Below, piece after piece: positions 1-13,600 of a stretch of 64,000 nt of DNA (position 1 is its first letter; the number at the start of each line of letters is the position of its first letter). The notes below the pieces were generated by a model. The model was not told the origin of the DNA. It did no database searches and saw only the letters and a program-made list of their open reading frames with translations. The stretch is from Neocallimastix lanati (nom. inval.) (taxonomy: Eukaryota > Neocallimastigomycota > Neocallimastigomycetes > Neocallimastigales > Neocallimastigaceae), in assembly GCA_016946835.1 (NCBI GenBank), contig JACVTC010000029.1, positions 971,001 through 1,035,000 on the forward strand. The letters run 5' to 3'. The position numbers were made by a program, and so were the translations under genes.

Positions 1-3000
1 ATTAATTGTTTTATAACATTTTATTATGCCACCTTCATTCTCTTTTCCAGCATTAACAAAAGTATATTCACTTTTTTCATCGGTATATTCAATTAATTTT
101 TCTTTACATACTTTATTTTCACAGATGATAAGTTGATTTTCGTTTTTATCATTATCATAGTTGGCATTAATGTAAACACTACCTTCACTCGAAGTTATTG
201 AGTCACAAGTTACCTTGTTATCTTCATTTGCAATACATTCAATGACATCACCTCGATAGTCTCCAGAAGTATCTGAATCTCCTGAATTAAAGTAATATTC
301 GGGCTTTTCTGATGTCGCTTCACTCTTAGTTAATTCACAACTTCCGTCTTCACATTTAATAAGTTGATTTTCATTATCAGCTTTACCAAAGTTTGAATTT
401 AAAAAAACTTGATTTTCGTTTTCAAATTCATCAAATTCTTCAACCGTTATGCATTTATCATTATATGCACATTTAATAAGCGAATTTATTTTATTTTCTG
501 GATCGGTGTTAATATAATATTCAGTTTTCTTTGGAGTTGAACCATTATCTTGAGCAGTACATTCAGTGGCAGAGCAAACAATGATTTGCTTTTGATTATA
601 AGTACTTATATATACATTTTTTGATAATGGATCTTCAATTAATCTACAAGAAGCTTTATATTTCCTTTCTTCCTCTTCATTTATTTCTTCCATAGTACAT
701 TCTATAACAGCATTTTTAATTCCTTCAGCTTCACCATGAACATAATGCTCTGTATTGTCATCTGCTTTGATATTATTATAATATTCACATTCTGTATCGG
801 ATGTACATTTAATCAAATAATTTTCATTATCTTTTTCTTCACCATAATTACTATTTATATAGAAGACTTCAGAAGCTTCTTTAGCAATGATTGCTTCTTT
901 ACTTTCACATTCACTATTTGATTTACATTTAATAAGGGGTAATTTTTTATTATCTTTACTTATATAATCTCCAGCATTAATATAATAACTCTCAGCTCCT
1001 TCTGCTTCTGAAGTTTTACATTCTATTGAGGTAGCATCTGTTCCGCTGTAACTTTTATTATAACAAATAATTAAAGGTTTTCCACTTTCACCATTATCAT
1101 TTTTGTCATATACCTTAAGATTACCATTAAGAAAAACACTATTACTTTCAGCTGATATTGTTGTACAAGTACCAGAACATTTTATCAGAACAGATGAATC
1201 ATCAGCCGCTTCGTCAGCATTTTTAAAATAAGTAGAAATATTATTATTACCTAACATATTTGTATTTTCAGTAACACTTATGCATTTCTCCGAGTTACAT
1301 TGAATAAGTTTACTATCATCATTATTTATATAAATGTCGTTTGGATTTCCATCATAGGCAATACAATAGGTTTCATCAGGACATCTAATTAATGCTTTAG
1401 GTAATTCATTTGAAACCTCCGCATTTATATAATAACCCTTATTTGGTGAGATTAACTGACATTTATTTCCTTTTTCACATTTAATTAACCAATTATAGGA
1501 ATCATTTTCATTACTTCTTTTTCTTTGTTTTTCGTCTTTTTTAAACAAAGAACTAGCATCAAGATAATACCCTAATCCAGCTTTTATATCACATTCTTCA
1601 ATACTACCTTTTACAGTACAATCAATTAAACCATCATCTAAGCTTTTAGCACTCCAATTCAAATATATACCTTCATTAATGGCTTCGGAGTCTTCTGCTA
1701 CTAATACTGAATTTTTAGTTAAAGCAAGGAAAACAATTTCTCCTTTATTCTTACCGTAAATTTCATTAACATTATTATTTTTAACATTATTAACTCGAAA
1801 TGCTACATATCTTACTTCATCTTCTTTCGTTGGAAGAGGAACTCCTAAATTTTTACCGAAACAAACCTCTTTACCATTATCTCCTTCTCCTAATCTTCCT
1901 TCATCTCCTTCAACACAGGGACCTGAATTTTCTACAATGGTACATCCTTCTCGCTTCCATCCATTGCATTGACGAATTTTATTATCTTTAGAAATAAGAT
2001 ATCCCTTAACAAGGATACATTTTTCTTGGGGTAAATTCTCACCTTCCTCAAAAGTGCACTGATAAGCCATAATATTTGGTGTATGCATAGTAGGCTCTTC
2101 AATATTTTTTCCATTATTATCATAAAATAAAATGGTTTTTCCAGCTTCAGTAAGTTCTACATCATTTTTTCCATTGATATTTTCACAAACTTGATTAACT
2201 TCGGTTTGAATTTTACTATTTTGAGAATCCCAACAATAAACTTCATTTGTGCAACCGTTTTCACAGGTTTCCAACGAAGTATCTTCAAGATAAATAATAC
2301 TACCGTCTTTATCAATTTTAACAGAAATTGTACTTTTTTCATGAACCCCTGGGAATACATTAGCTTCAACGTCAATGGATTGATAACTTGTTTCGCATCC
2401 AATTTCTACTTTGATAAAAGTACTTTCATTAATATTTATTGAAATACCATCAGCATCAGTATTAAGAGTTCCAGGTCCAGTTAGATCTAAGTCTTTTATT
2501 TTTATTTCTTCACAAATAGAATCAGCACATCTAATAATTTTTTTATCTGTACTTTGTTGTGGTGCAGAATCTATAAAGTATCCATTAAAGGTACTACCTT
2601 CAATGACACATTCCGGTTTCTCTCCATTGAAAGTACAGGTAATAAGTTTTTCATCACCGCTTACATAATGTTCCTGCCTTCCTTCACTCGCATTACTTTC
2701 AAATGAAGAACAATAAACTTTACTATCAGTATCCACTTCACAATAAATTAAATGACTTGTATCACCTGCATCAATAAATGTAGATGACTTATTAACCTTT
2801 TCCAATTTACAGGTAATATTTTCGCCTTCACTTGTACAATGGATAACAGCATTTCCATTTGCATCTGGATAATAACCATCCTCAGCATTTATGATGGTAC
2901 AATCTGAATTTTGACATATGACAATTGTATTACTTTCTTCGCTTGTATTAGTGATTATAATATTTTCTTTAATAAGATAATAACCATCCTTTTCATCTGG

Positions 3001-5204
3001 CTTTCCAATGATTGATGATCCGGAATTACCAATAAATTTTTGATAACTATTCGTTGATCCTATAGCTATCATATAATCTTTACTTTGATCCAGTACCGAA
3101 TATGCATTGCCATTATCATTTTTCATGCATACCTTCAGTTGTGAGCCATCATAACTAACATAATTGAATTCTGATGGTGAGCAATTATTTGTTTTTTCTC
3201 TTTCTTTCCATTCTCCAGATGTATTATCATTTGTATACATTATACCATCAATATTCATATAACCAATAGTTTCAATACATTCTCCTGATTCACAAAAGAA
3301 GAGATGAACGCTCTCATCATAGAAAAGATCGGAAGAAATATCTTCATAGATATTGCCTTCATTCAATTGTTTATATGCTCCAATACTTCTTTCATCATTA
3401 AGAGAGTAACTACCATTATCTGAAAGGTAGAGATAGTAATTTTCTTGAGGGCTAAAATTAGAATTTGGAACTTTAATCACATAATTTCTATCCTTGCCTT
3501 CAAAATATTTATCATTAACAATATAACTAACAGAACTTTCAGTTGAATATTTAATCATTTTTTTAGCTTCTAATGGACTTTCAGTTACCACAGCCTCAAT
3601 TGCAATGTAATTTCCATCGTTACCCTGAGAAAGTTCAACACTAATTTCATCTCCTAAACAAAGATAATATTTGCTTGATTCTGTGACAATATGTCCTATA
3701 TTGTTTTGACAGTAGCTAGGTTTTGTAAAATCAATCTCACTTACAACCGTATACTCAGTGGCTCCTAATGTGTTTTCTTTAAAAATATAATATTTTGATT
3801 CAACTATAGCATATCCAGATACCAATGTACAAGTACTTGACTTTCTTTCACATCCATAAATACCAACAATTTCTTTATTACTTTCAAGATCGTTTCCACT
3901 GGCTACAGTGATAACATTTCCTTCATTTTTACTGACTTGATAACTATTCGCCATAATTTTTAATGTTAATGAATTTGACTTTGCTTTCAACATGACATAT
4001 GAATTTGGTGTACTTTCATTGAATACACTATCCGTAGTGGCATCAATTATATATATATTACCATTAGTTACCTCAATTGAATCATTACTTTTTAAGCAAA
4101 GTTTCCAATCCTTGATAAGACCAAATTCATTACAAGTACTATCTGGTACAATTCTTTTAGTTGTACCATTAATACTTAAAGAATAATAACCAGGGTCATT
4201 ATCAGTAGATTTTAAATAACCATAGGTTTGTTTACAAATCTTATTTTCGTCACAATCATACAATCCCAGACTACTTAATCCTTCTTCAATTTCATCTGAG
4301 ATAGTTGGTAATTTAAAAGCTGTTGCACTATCACGTATAACCCCATATAATCCAATTTCATTTAGAGGATTGATAATATTACCTATAGAAAAAATACCAG
4401 GAATTGCACGAACTAATAATGTTCCTTCTTTAATAACGTAGTCGGTTTTTTCATTATCTGTAAGAAATGGTATACTTTCACCATTGTCGATGACAAGTTC
4501 ATGTCCTCTATTAATTTCCCCAATATTCTCACTGAATGTGCATTCCTTATTTTTATTAAGAGAAGAAGGGTTATCTTCAATTTTATTTTTTATTTCATAA
4601 TATTTATTGCCATCCGTAATGTAGCCAGTATTAGAAAGGCATATACCATTTCTTCCACAGTTGAAAAGCAATAATTTTTCAACTATATCAGCATCAATGC
4701 CTGAAGATATTTCATATTTCACCATTCCTTCTTTGTCAATGAGATTTGGTCCTGTATCGCCATTAAGATTATTTAGAATAATATTATTATTTGTGGCGCT
4801 CACCATGATAATATCACCACTATTACTTTTAAATGGAGTAGAATCATTTGGTATAGATATAATATAATTGGAAGCTGATGTATTCAATTCGATCGAAACC
4901 TTCTCTGAACAGAGTTTTCCATCACTAGTCAACTTCCCATTTTCTTCTATATTACACGATGTACTAAACGACTCAACTTCAACATTAGAATCACTGGAAT
5001 TATAGATAGCATAATAACCACTAGAAGTAGTAGCATCACTTGCTTTTAAATACCCCACAGTTTGTTTACAAACTGAATTAGTCATATCACAATTAAAATA
5101 TAACAAGTTCTTTAAAATTGGGGTTACATCAGTAATTGCAGGTGTAGTCACAATAGATGCAGTCTCTACATTTATTAAATTGGCACCGTTCGAAAGAGTG
5201 GTAT
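1..5204 (-). CDS. Scaffoldin exon 12: last long modules and short Cys repeats, partial
   Basis: Acceptor AATAG at 5207-5205 with an in-frame stop just upstream (5212-5214). 1734 open codons run off the left edge with no stop. About 5204-2950 holds two full A+B modules (YFNCDMTNSVCKQTVGYLK; LYDCDENKICKQTYGYLK) and a divergent third (HLFFCESGECIETIGYM). About 2950-2480 and 1690-1 hold short repeats of about 30-45 residues, such as NQLIKCEDGSCELTKSE..YYFNSG and QIIVCSATECTAQD..YYINTD. Between 2480 and 1690 is a non-repeat domain with its own Cys pairs (LETCENGCTNEVYCWDS; CNGWKREGCTIVENSGPC). The short repeats are strongly acidic and rich in Asn, Ser and Lys. Confidence 0.8.
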
Positions 5205-8200
5205 CTATTATTTATTAATTTATAATTTATAATAATAAATAAATTATAATAATAATTTTTATTTTTTAATAAATTAATTTTGATTAAATTTTTGTTATAT
5301 ATATAATATGTAAAAATACTAATGATGAGTATAAGTTTAAATATATATTTTTCATTTAATTACCAGTTAAGGCTTCTATTGTAAATATATTTTTGATAGC
5401 TCGTATAAACTTAGCGTCACTACCTGAAAAACCGATGTAATATCCTTTTTTATCTTCCGAAAAGAATTCTATACTTTCTATGCCGAAACAAAGTTTTCCA
5501 TAAGAAAGTAATTTTACGCCATCATCTCTAGAGGAGCATTTTTTTCCAAAATTATCATCCGATACCTTTTCATTTTGTGTTGATTGATCAGTATTTGCAA
5601 TTTTATAATATTCATTGTCATGTTTAACATAACCTTCAATGTCAGTACAAATACCTTCTCTGGTACATGTACAAAGTAAGGTATTTTTAATGTTTTCATT
5701 GGTCACTAACGATGTTTCACTTTTAGTGTTGAAAACAAAAAGATTCACACCTTTTTCCTTATAATAATTATCCAAATAAAAGGCTCTACCATTTGATCTA
5801 ACAATTACACTTTGTTTAGTAGAACTTGTTATTGCATTGGAAAATATACTTTCATTTTTTGTTGATAAGGAATAAATATTATTATTATTTATTGAAACTT
5901 TAATATTACTAATAAGACAAAGTTCACCGTTTATCTGTAATTTACCTACATCTGTATCACTACTACATTCTGGTTCTGTAGTAAAGTCTAATATATTTCC
6001 ATTAGAATTTTTAACATCAAATGAGTAGTATTTTTTCTCATCATCAATATCAGTGGAAGCTAAATAACCATAAGTTTGTTTACAAATTTTATCATTTTTT
6101 TCACATCTAAAGAGGGCCAAATTACCAATATTGGGCGTTAATAAAGAAGATTTTAAATTGCCATCAGACATGTTAATAATTTTTGCATTTTCACAATCAA
6201 TCAAATTTAAATCTTCTAGATGACTTTCATCTATAGTATTAGTACCATCGTTATCTATTATAATATAATATAATATATTTTTAATTGTTAATGATTAAAA
6301 TGACATTTAACAAGAAAAAGTTAACTATCTATAATGACTTTAGAAAAGTTCAAAAAAATTAAAAATAAAACTTTATAAATAGAACGTATTCTAAATAATT
6401 TAGTTTTTCGTAATTTTTAATAATAGTATTATTATTATATAATTAATATAAATTTTGATAATCAAAAAAAAAAAAAAAAAAATCACACTAATAATCATTT
6501 TTTGTTATTCTTTTTTTTTTTTTACTTTTAGCAAACATTTTTTTAATTTATATATTTATAATTTATATAATTATTACTATAATGTCATATTTTTAAAAAT
6601 AAGTATTACTTGCCTTTCAATGATATTTTAACAATTATTTTTGCTATAGTTTTAACAAATTTATATGTTCCATCTTCGTAAATAATATAATTCTTATAAC
6701 TTGTTGGGAATGGTATGCTATCAGTATCACCAATACAAAATTTTTTATCAGTTTTTTCTAATTTACCAGTATTACTTAATGAACAACTATCTATATAATC
6801 ATTATCGATCATTTCTGATGACTCTGAAATTTGAATTTTATAATATTTGCTATTAATATCTGCATAACCTTCCGCCCGAGTACAGACACCTTCAGATTTA
6901 CAGATATAAAGAGATAAAGCACTTTCCGAAGGAGTATCATTAGTGCCTATTAATTTATTGGAATCAAATAATTTCACACCATGATCACCTGAAACTATTT
7001 TTAAAAGAGACATTAATACGAATTTTTTAAAAAAAATAAAAAGTTAAATTTAAAAATTAAATTGATATTAATAAAACAATAGTTTCACTTAATCCTTATA
7101 TATCTATATATCTATATATATATATATATGCATACATATTTTTTTTTTATATTAATTTTCATAAATTTTCTCTTTATATTCATATTTTTATATTATTTTT
7201 TTAAATTTTTTATATTTCTCAACTTATTTTCTATATCATAATATTTTCATTTGATATTATTATATTTACTTTAATATTTTTATTTTTTATTTTTAATTTT
7301 TTATATATAAATTTGAGGTTAATTTATATTTATTAAAATATTTTATACCATTTTTATATCCTATTTTTAAAATTTTAACATTATTTTATTTTACTTTTTT
7401 TTCTTAAATATCAAAAATTTAATTTCTCATTAAATTACTTTTTCATTAATTTTCTTTTCTTTATATTGTTTTTCGTATATATATATATATCTTTTTTTAA
7501 AAAAAAAGTGGAACTTACTATCAACAATATTTTCATAGACGAAGGAATTGGCATCAGCATAAATTAATATATTATCATTGATTTTATTTTTATCTGCGAA
7601 TATTGAACCATTAACATTGGATATGATATATCTACTATTTAAATTTGTTGATCCTAATGTTCCAGTTTTGTCACTATAAAGACAAAGTGCTCCTGAAGAG
7701 TCCAACTTTCCAACATTTTGATTATTACATTGAGTTGTTGTAGCATCTGAAGCATCTGAATTACCATGCCACCCAAGAGAATAATATTTCGAAGCCTTAT
7801 CTATCTTGATAAATCCATAAGTTCTTTTACAAGATAAATCATCGTCACTTTCACCAATTTTAATACAATAAAATAGTCCAAGATTTGGTAAGTCTAAATC
7901 TTCTTCAGTTATTTCTTTAGGATCTACTTTTACAAAACTTTTATTATTTATTATATTCACTCCTTCCGTAAGATCTTTTATTTTATAAATATTATATTAT
8001 TTATTAAAAAAGAAAGAAATAAGTTAAAAAAATTTAATATATTTATACACATTTATAAATGTTTCATAGTTTATTATTATTATTTATTTTTGTATAAATA
8101 TAAATATGTATTTAGAATAAAGATTTATATAAATTAATTACCATCAATAATACTAATTAAAAATATATTTTGAATAGCAGTTATAAATTGAAAACTATTG

Positions 8201-8974
8201 CCATTTTTTATAATATAATTCCTTTTATCATTGGAATCAGTTAAGAATGCTACCGCTTCGTTATCGTTTTCATTTATACATAATTTTCCATCTGTAATTA
8301 ATTTTCCAATACTATTTTCGCATTTATTTGTCAAATTAACTGAACTGGATTTGTCGGATTGACTTACTGAATAATATTTTGTTCCATTTTCACCATTGAC
8401 GACAAATCCACCTTCCTGTTTACAAATACCTTTGATTCCACAAGTGTAAACTTTCAAGTTTTCAGCATCACCATCTTTAATTTCACTTTCTAAAATCTTG
8501 ACATTGGAAGCGGTGAGTATCACCTCATTTCCTCTATAGAGATTATCATAATAAAATGCCTCTTCTGTAGTATTTATTACAATTTTTTCCGTTGTATTAA
8601 TAAACAGATTATTGCTGGGAACTTCAATAACATAGAGATGACTACTTCCGAAGCCCACTGTATCATGAGAATCATTTAGACAGAATTGATCCAAATTAGC
8701 AATATCACCAACATTACATGAATCTTTATCTTTTATTGTAGTGACACCATTGGTTCCTTTATTTATTTCATAAACAGTATTACCCCCTTTCAAATAGCCG
8801 TAAGTCTGTACGCACATTTGAGCAGTGAGGTCACAATTAAAGAAAAATAAGTTTATGAGGGTGGATGTTTCTATTTCAGTTGTAAGCCCAAATTTTGAGA
8901 TGTTCTTCCCAATCTCATAAATATTGAGACCATCCACAGGTTGATCTATAATTAAATAATCAAAAAAATAAAAA

Positions 8975-9006
<32 letters not shown>

Positions 9007-10548
9007 ACAGTAAGATAAAATATTATTAACAATAATAAAATAAATGAATGGATAATTGTAACTATTTTAAAACTTAAAATATAAAGAATTAAACAGTAAT
9101 AAAATAAAAGCCTAAAAAAAATTTTTCAATTAAAATTGAAGAAATTAATAAATAACCTTACTAGATTTCTTTTCATTTACCTGTTAAGTTTACTTTTGCA
9201 ATCAATCCTGGTGCTGTTTTTACTAATCTATAGGAAGTTATACCCTGTTTTGTTTCATAAATAATATAATTATTTACATCATTATCACCGGGAAAAGCTA
9301 CATTATCAATACTACTAATGCATAAATTTTTACTAGATTCAATTAATTTTCCAATAGCATTGGTTGAAGAACAACTGTCAGTTATACTATTTGAATCCAA
9401 AGTTGAAGAGGCAACAGTTTCAATGGTATAATAATTATTATTTATATTAGCATAACCATCCGCTTGATTGCAAATACCTTCAGAATTACATATATATAAT
9501 GATAATTTATCTGTGCTAAGAGAAGTAGAAGAAATATCATCAATTAATTTATTGGATTGAAATAATTTTACTCCTCCATCCGTTGAAACTATATAAAAAA
9601 AATATTTTTAAAAAACAATAAAGAAACCATTATTTATTATTTTAGTTTCTATTAACAAATTTTCTATATTATTTATTTAAGCAATAATACAAATAAATAA
9701 CTAAATTAAAGCAATAGAAAAATTAATTTTTATTTTTGTTAATTTTTAGTTCATTCTTTATATATATATATTAGCTTTTAGTTTTTTTTATTTTTTTAAT
9801 TTGTTTTAATTTTTTTTTGTTTTATTTTGTTTTTGTTTTTAATTCTATTTTCTTATGAACTTTTTTCGATTAATTATATTTTTCTTGTTTCTTTTTTTAA
9901 GTTCTTTTTTTAATTTGTTATTATTTTTATTTCTTTTTTAAATTTTTCTTTGTTCTTAATTTTATCTTTTATTTTTTATTTTTATACTTTTTTCTAGTTC
10001 ATTTTTATTCTACTATTAATCTCTTTTTTATTCTTTTCCTATTTATTATTTTTATATTTCTAATTATATCATTGATTTTAATTTTTAAGAAATATTTTTA
10101 TTTCATTTTTTATTTATATATTTTCATTTTTGATTTTTTTTAATCATTCTCTATTCTTAAAAAAATATGTTTACCATTATTATCTCTACTAAACTTTTTT
10201 TTTTGTTCCTTTTTTTTTTTTATTACTTATTCATTATATTTTTTCTAGGTTTATTGTTCACTTATTCAATTACTATCTTCACTCTTTTTTTTTTTTAGTT
10301 CTATTTTAGTTAGTTATTTAATGTTAAATTCTATATACTTTTCCTTTATAATTTCTATTTTTTATTTTTTTTTATCTATTTTATTTTTTTTCTAGTTTAT
10401 TATTCACTTATTCTATTATTATTCTAATTTTTTTTTTATAATATCTTTTATTGCTATATTTTTAATTTTCTAATTTTTAGCTCCTTTGGTTATCTATTTA
10501 TTATTTTTTTGTTGTTTTTATATTTGAATTATGTTTTTTATATATTTA

Positions 10549-10630
<82 letters not shown>

Positions 10631-13600
10631 TTTTAATTATTTAATTTTTTCTCTAAATTATTATATATAAAAAAATAATATAATAAAAAAAAATTCAGTA
10701 TTTATTATATATAAAAATTCAATTTACCATCCACAAATTTATTATGATAAAAAGCATTGCTAGTGGAAGTAATATAGATATTTATATCAGTTATTTCAGA
10801 AAATACAGATCCATTATTATTGTACATAATGTAAGATCCGGATGGGCTTAAGGATCCAGTATATGTATTCATAGAAGATTCATCCTTAATACATAGGTTT
10901 CCTAATGTATCTAATTTTCCGACGTCCGTTTGTTTACATGAAGAAATATTACTTATAAATTCAGTATTTTTTTCAAGACCATTTGCATCAATAGTATAGT
11001 ATTTTGTTGAATCATCATTTCCTGTTTTAACATAACCATAAGTTCTTTTACATATTTTATTGGTGGTTTGGCAACTAAAAAGAGCTAAATATGGAAGATC
11101 ATCAGATGATATCGTTCCCGATGTTAAATCCGTTATGGCAGCATCATTTAAATTAATTAAATTAAGTTCTCCACCAGTACCTTATATATATATTATTTAA
11201 AATATATTAAAATTGTCAAAAAAATTAGATATAAAAATAGTTAAAATATGTTTAAATTTAGTTAATATTAATAATTGAATAATAAAAAATTAATTAGTTA
11301 AATAAAAAATACATAAAATAAAAATAATTATTATTAATAAAATATACTTAAAAAATTTAACTCTAAAATAATTAATATAATCTAATAAAAATAATATAAA
11401 ATATATTAAAATATACCTCCACTTGTGGTTGCTAAAATAAATAAATTGGATTTAGCAATGACTAATTCGTAAGTCTCATCATAAGTCATATAATAACTAA
11501 TGGTGTCATTATTTATGAAGTTAATGGCATCATTATCGGATCCAGTAATACAGAACTTTCCACCTTTAAGTAAACTATTAATATTAGATGAGCAGGATTC
11601 TTTCAAACCTTCTGAATCAATTTCACTTGTACCAGAATTACTTATTTTGTAGTATTTGTTATCTTTTTTAACAAAACCATTAACTGGAGTACATATACCA
11701 AAGGTACTACAAAGATAAGCCTTCAATTCGTTTATATCAGTAATTTCAGTAAATTCAGTAATTTTTGTATTGACATCAGTGAGTACTACATTTTTACCAT
11801 TGCTTACATCATAGAGATTATCATAGTAAAATGCTGAACTGATTGCCCTAATTACAATACTTTTTGGATCATTTGTAAAAATGTTACTATCATTAACACT
11901 TACAACATATTCAGCATATTTATTATTATTAGTCATGGTAACAGAAATATTTGAATTGTTAATAATACATAATTTCCCTTCCGTTTGTAATGTTCCTATA
12001 TCGGAAGAATCATTACATTTTGATGAAGTAAATTCAACTACTTTATTAGGATTGGATTTATTTGCATCAAATGAATAATAAGTATTATCTTTTGATTTAA
12101 TATAACCATAAGTTTGTCTACAAATTCCTTTTTCGGTATCACAATTGAAAAGTGTTAAATTTGTAATAATGTCTGTTATATCATTAGCATTTTTACTTTC
12201 TATATCTATTCTGGTTACATCTTCTGTATTGATAACATTAAACTTTTTTAGTTCAACTAATGATTTTATATATAATATTTAAAAGTATAAATATATAATT
12301 AATATTATTAATTTTTATTAGAAGAAAAAATTTTAAAAATAAAAATTATATATTATATATATATATATATTTGTATAATCAAATTTTTTGTTTTTAATAA
12401 AATAAAATTTCTTAATTTTTTTTTTTTTTCAATTTTTTCTTTTTTCCACTTATTTTTATCTTTTAAATCTATATAGTTTCATAATTTAATTTTTTTTATT
12501 TTTTTTTACTTTTTTTGAGTTTAATATTTAATTATATCAATTAATTAAATGCACCTTCGTTCTGATTTTACTTTTTTTATTCTATAACATTTAATATCAT
12601 TTATTATATATATCTAATCTTATTATATATATCTTATTATTAATTCTTTTTTTAATTTTTCTCTTAAATATATAAATTTTATTTTATACTCAAATTTTTT
12701 TTCATCTTTTTATTTTTGTTACTTTTTAATATAAATTTGTTATCTTTCTAACTTTTACTTTCATATTTTAGTAGAGTTTATTAATTATTCTATTTATATA
12801 TATATATATATTATTTACTTATTTATTTTGGCTTACCTGAACCATTAAATTCTTCTATTGTAAACATATTATTTACTCCTCTAACAAATAAATATTGACC
12901 ACCCTTATTATAAATATAATATTCTGTTTTATCATCCTGGCTTATAAAATCAACACTCTCATTTCCTAGACATAACTTCTTGTCTGAAATTAAATTACCT
13001 GCAGTTTCTTTGGTACATTCCTTATATTCATAATCATTATCGTCAAAATTAATTCTTTCTGATTCATTACTTTCAACTTTATAATAATTATATTCACTAA
13101 CTTTTATATATCCCTTTAAAGAATGACAAATACCATTATTATTACAGTAATAAAGTACCAATTTTTTTTCGTCTTTAGAATCAATTTTTGTTTCTGATGA
13201 TGATATCAAAACACCACTACCAAATAGTTGTATTCCCTCATTTGCACTGAGACCATTATAGATAAGAGTATTCGACGTTGCTGAAATCACTAAACTTTTT
13301 CCTTCTATTATATTGGAAAAAATAGTTTGAGAATTCGCTGATATGATATATGATTGTCCATCTGTCATAGAGTCATCAATTTCATTAAATCCTTGACAAA
13401 ACTTTTCTCCCGTCATAAGTCCACCGATATTTGAACCACAATTATCTATTAATAGATATCTTTTATTGTTTTCAAATCCCGTATATGGAATAGAATAATA
13501 ATTATTACCATTTGTCTTGAAATAACCAAAAGTTCTTTTACAAGAATTATTATCACAATTCAATATTACTATATTTTTTATATCATTATCATCAATATTT

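Noticed and set aside
736-2668. Plus-strand and off-frame open frames of 61-85 codons
   Set aside because: They lie antisense or out of frame within the continuous scaffoldin exon 12, which is open for 1734 codons and shows the Cys repeats.
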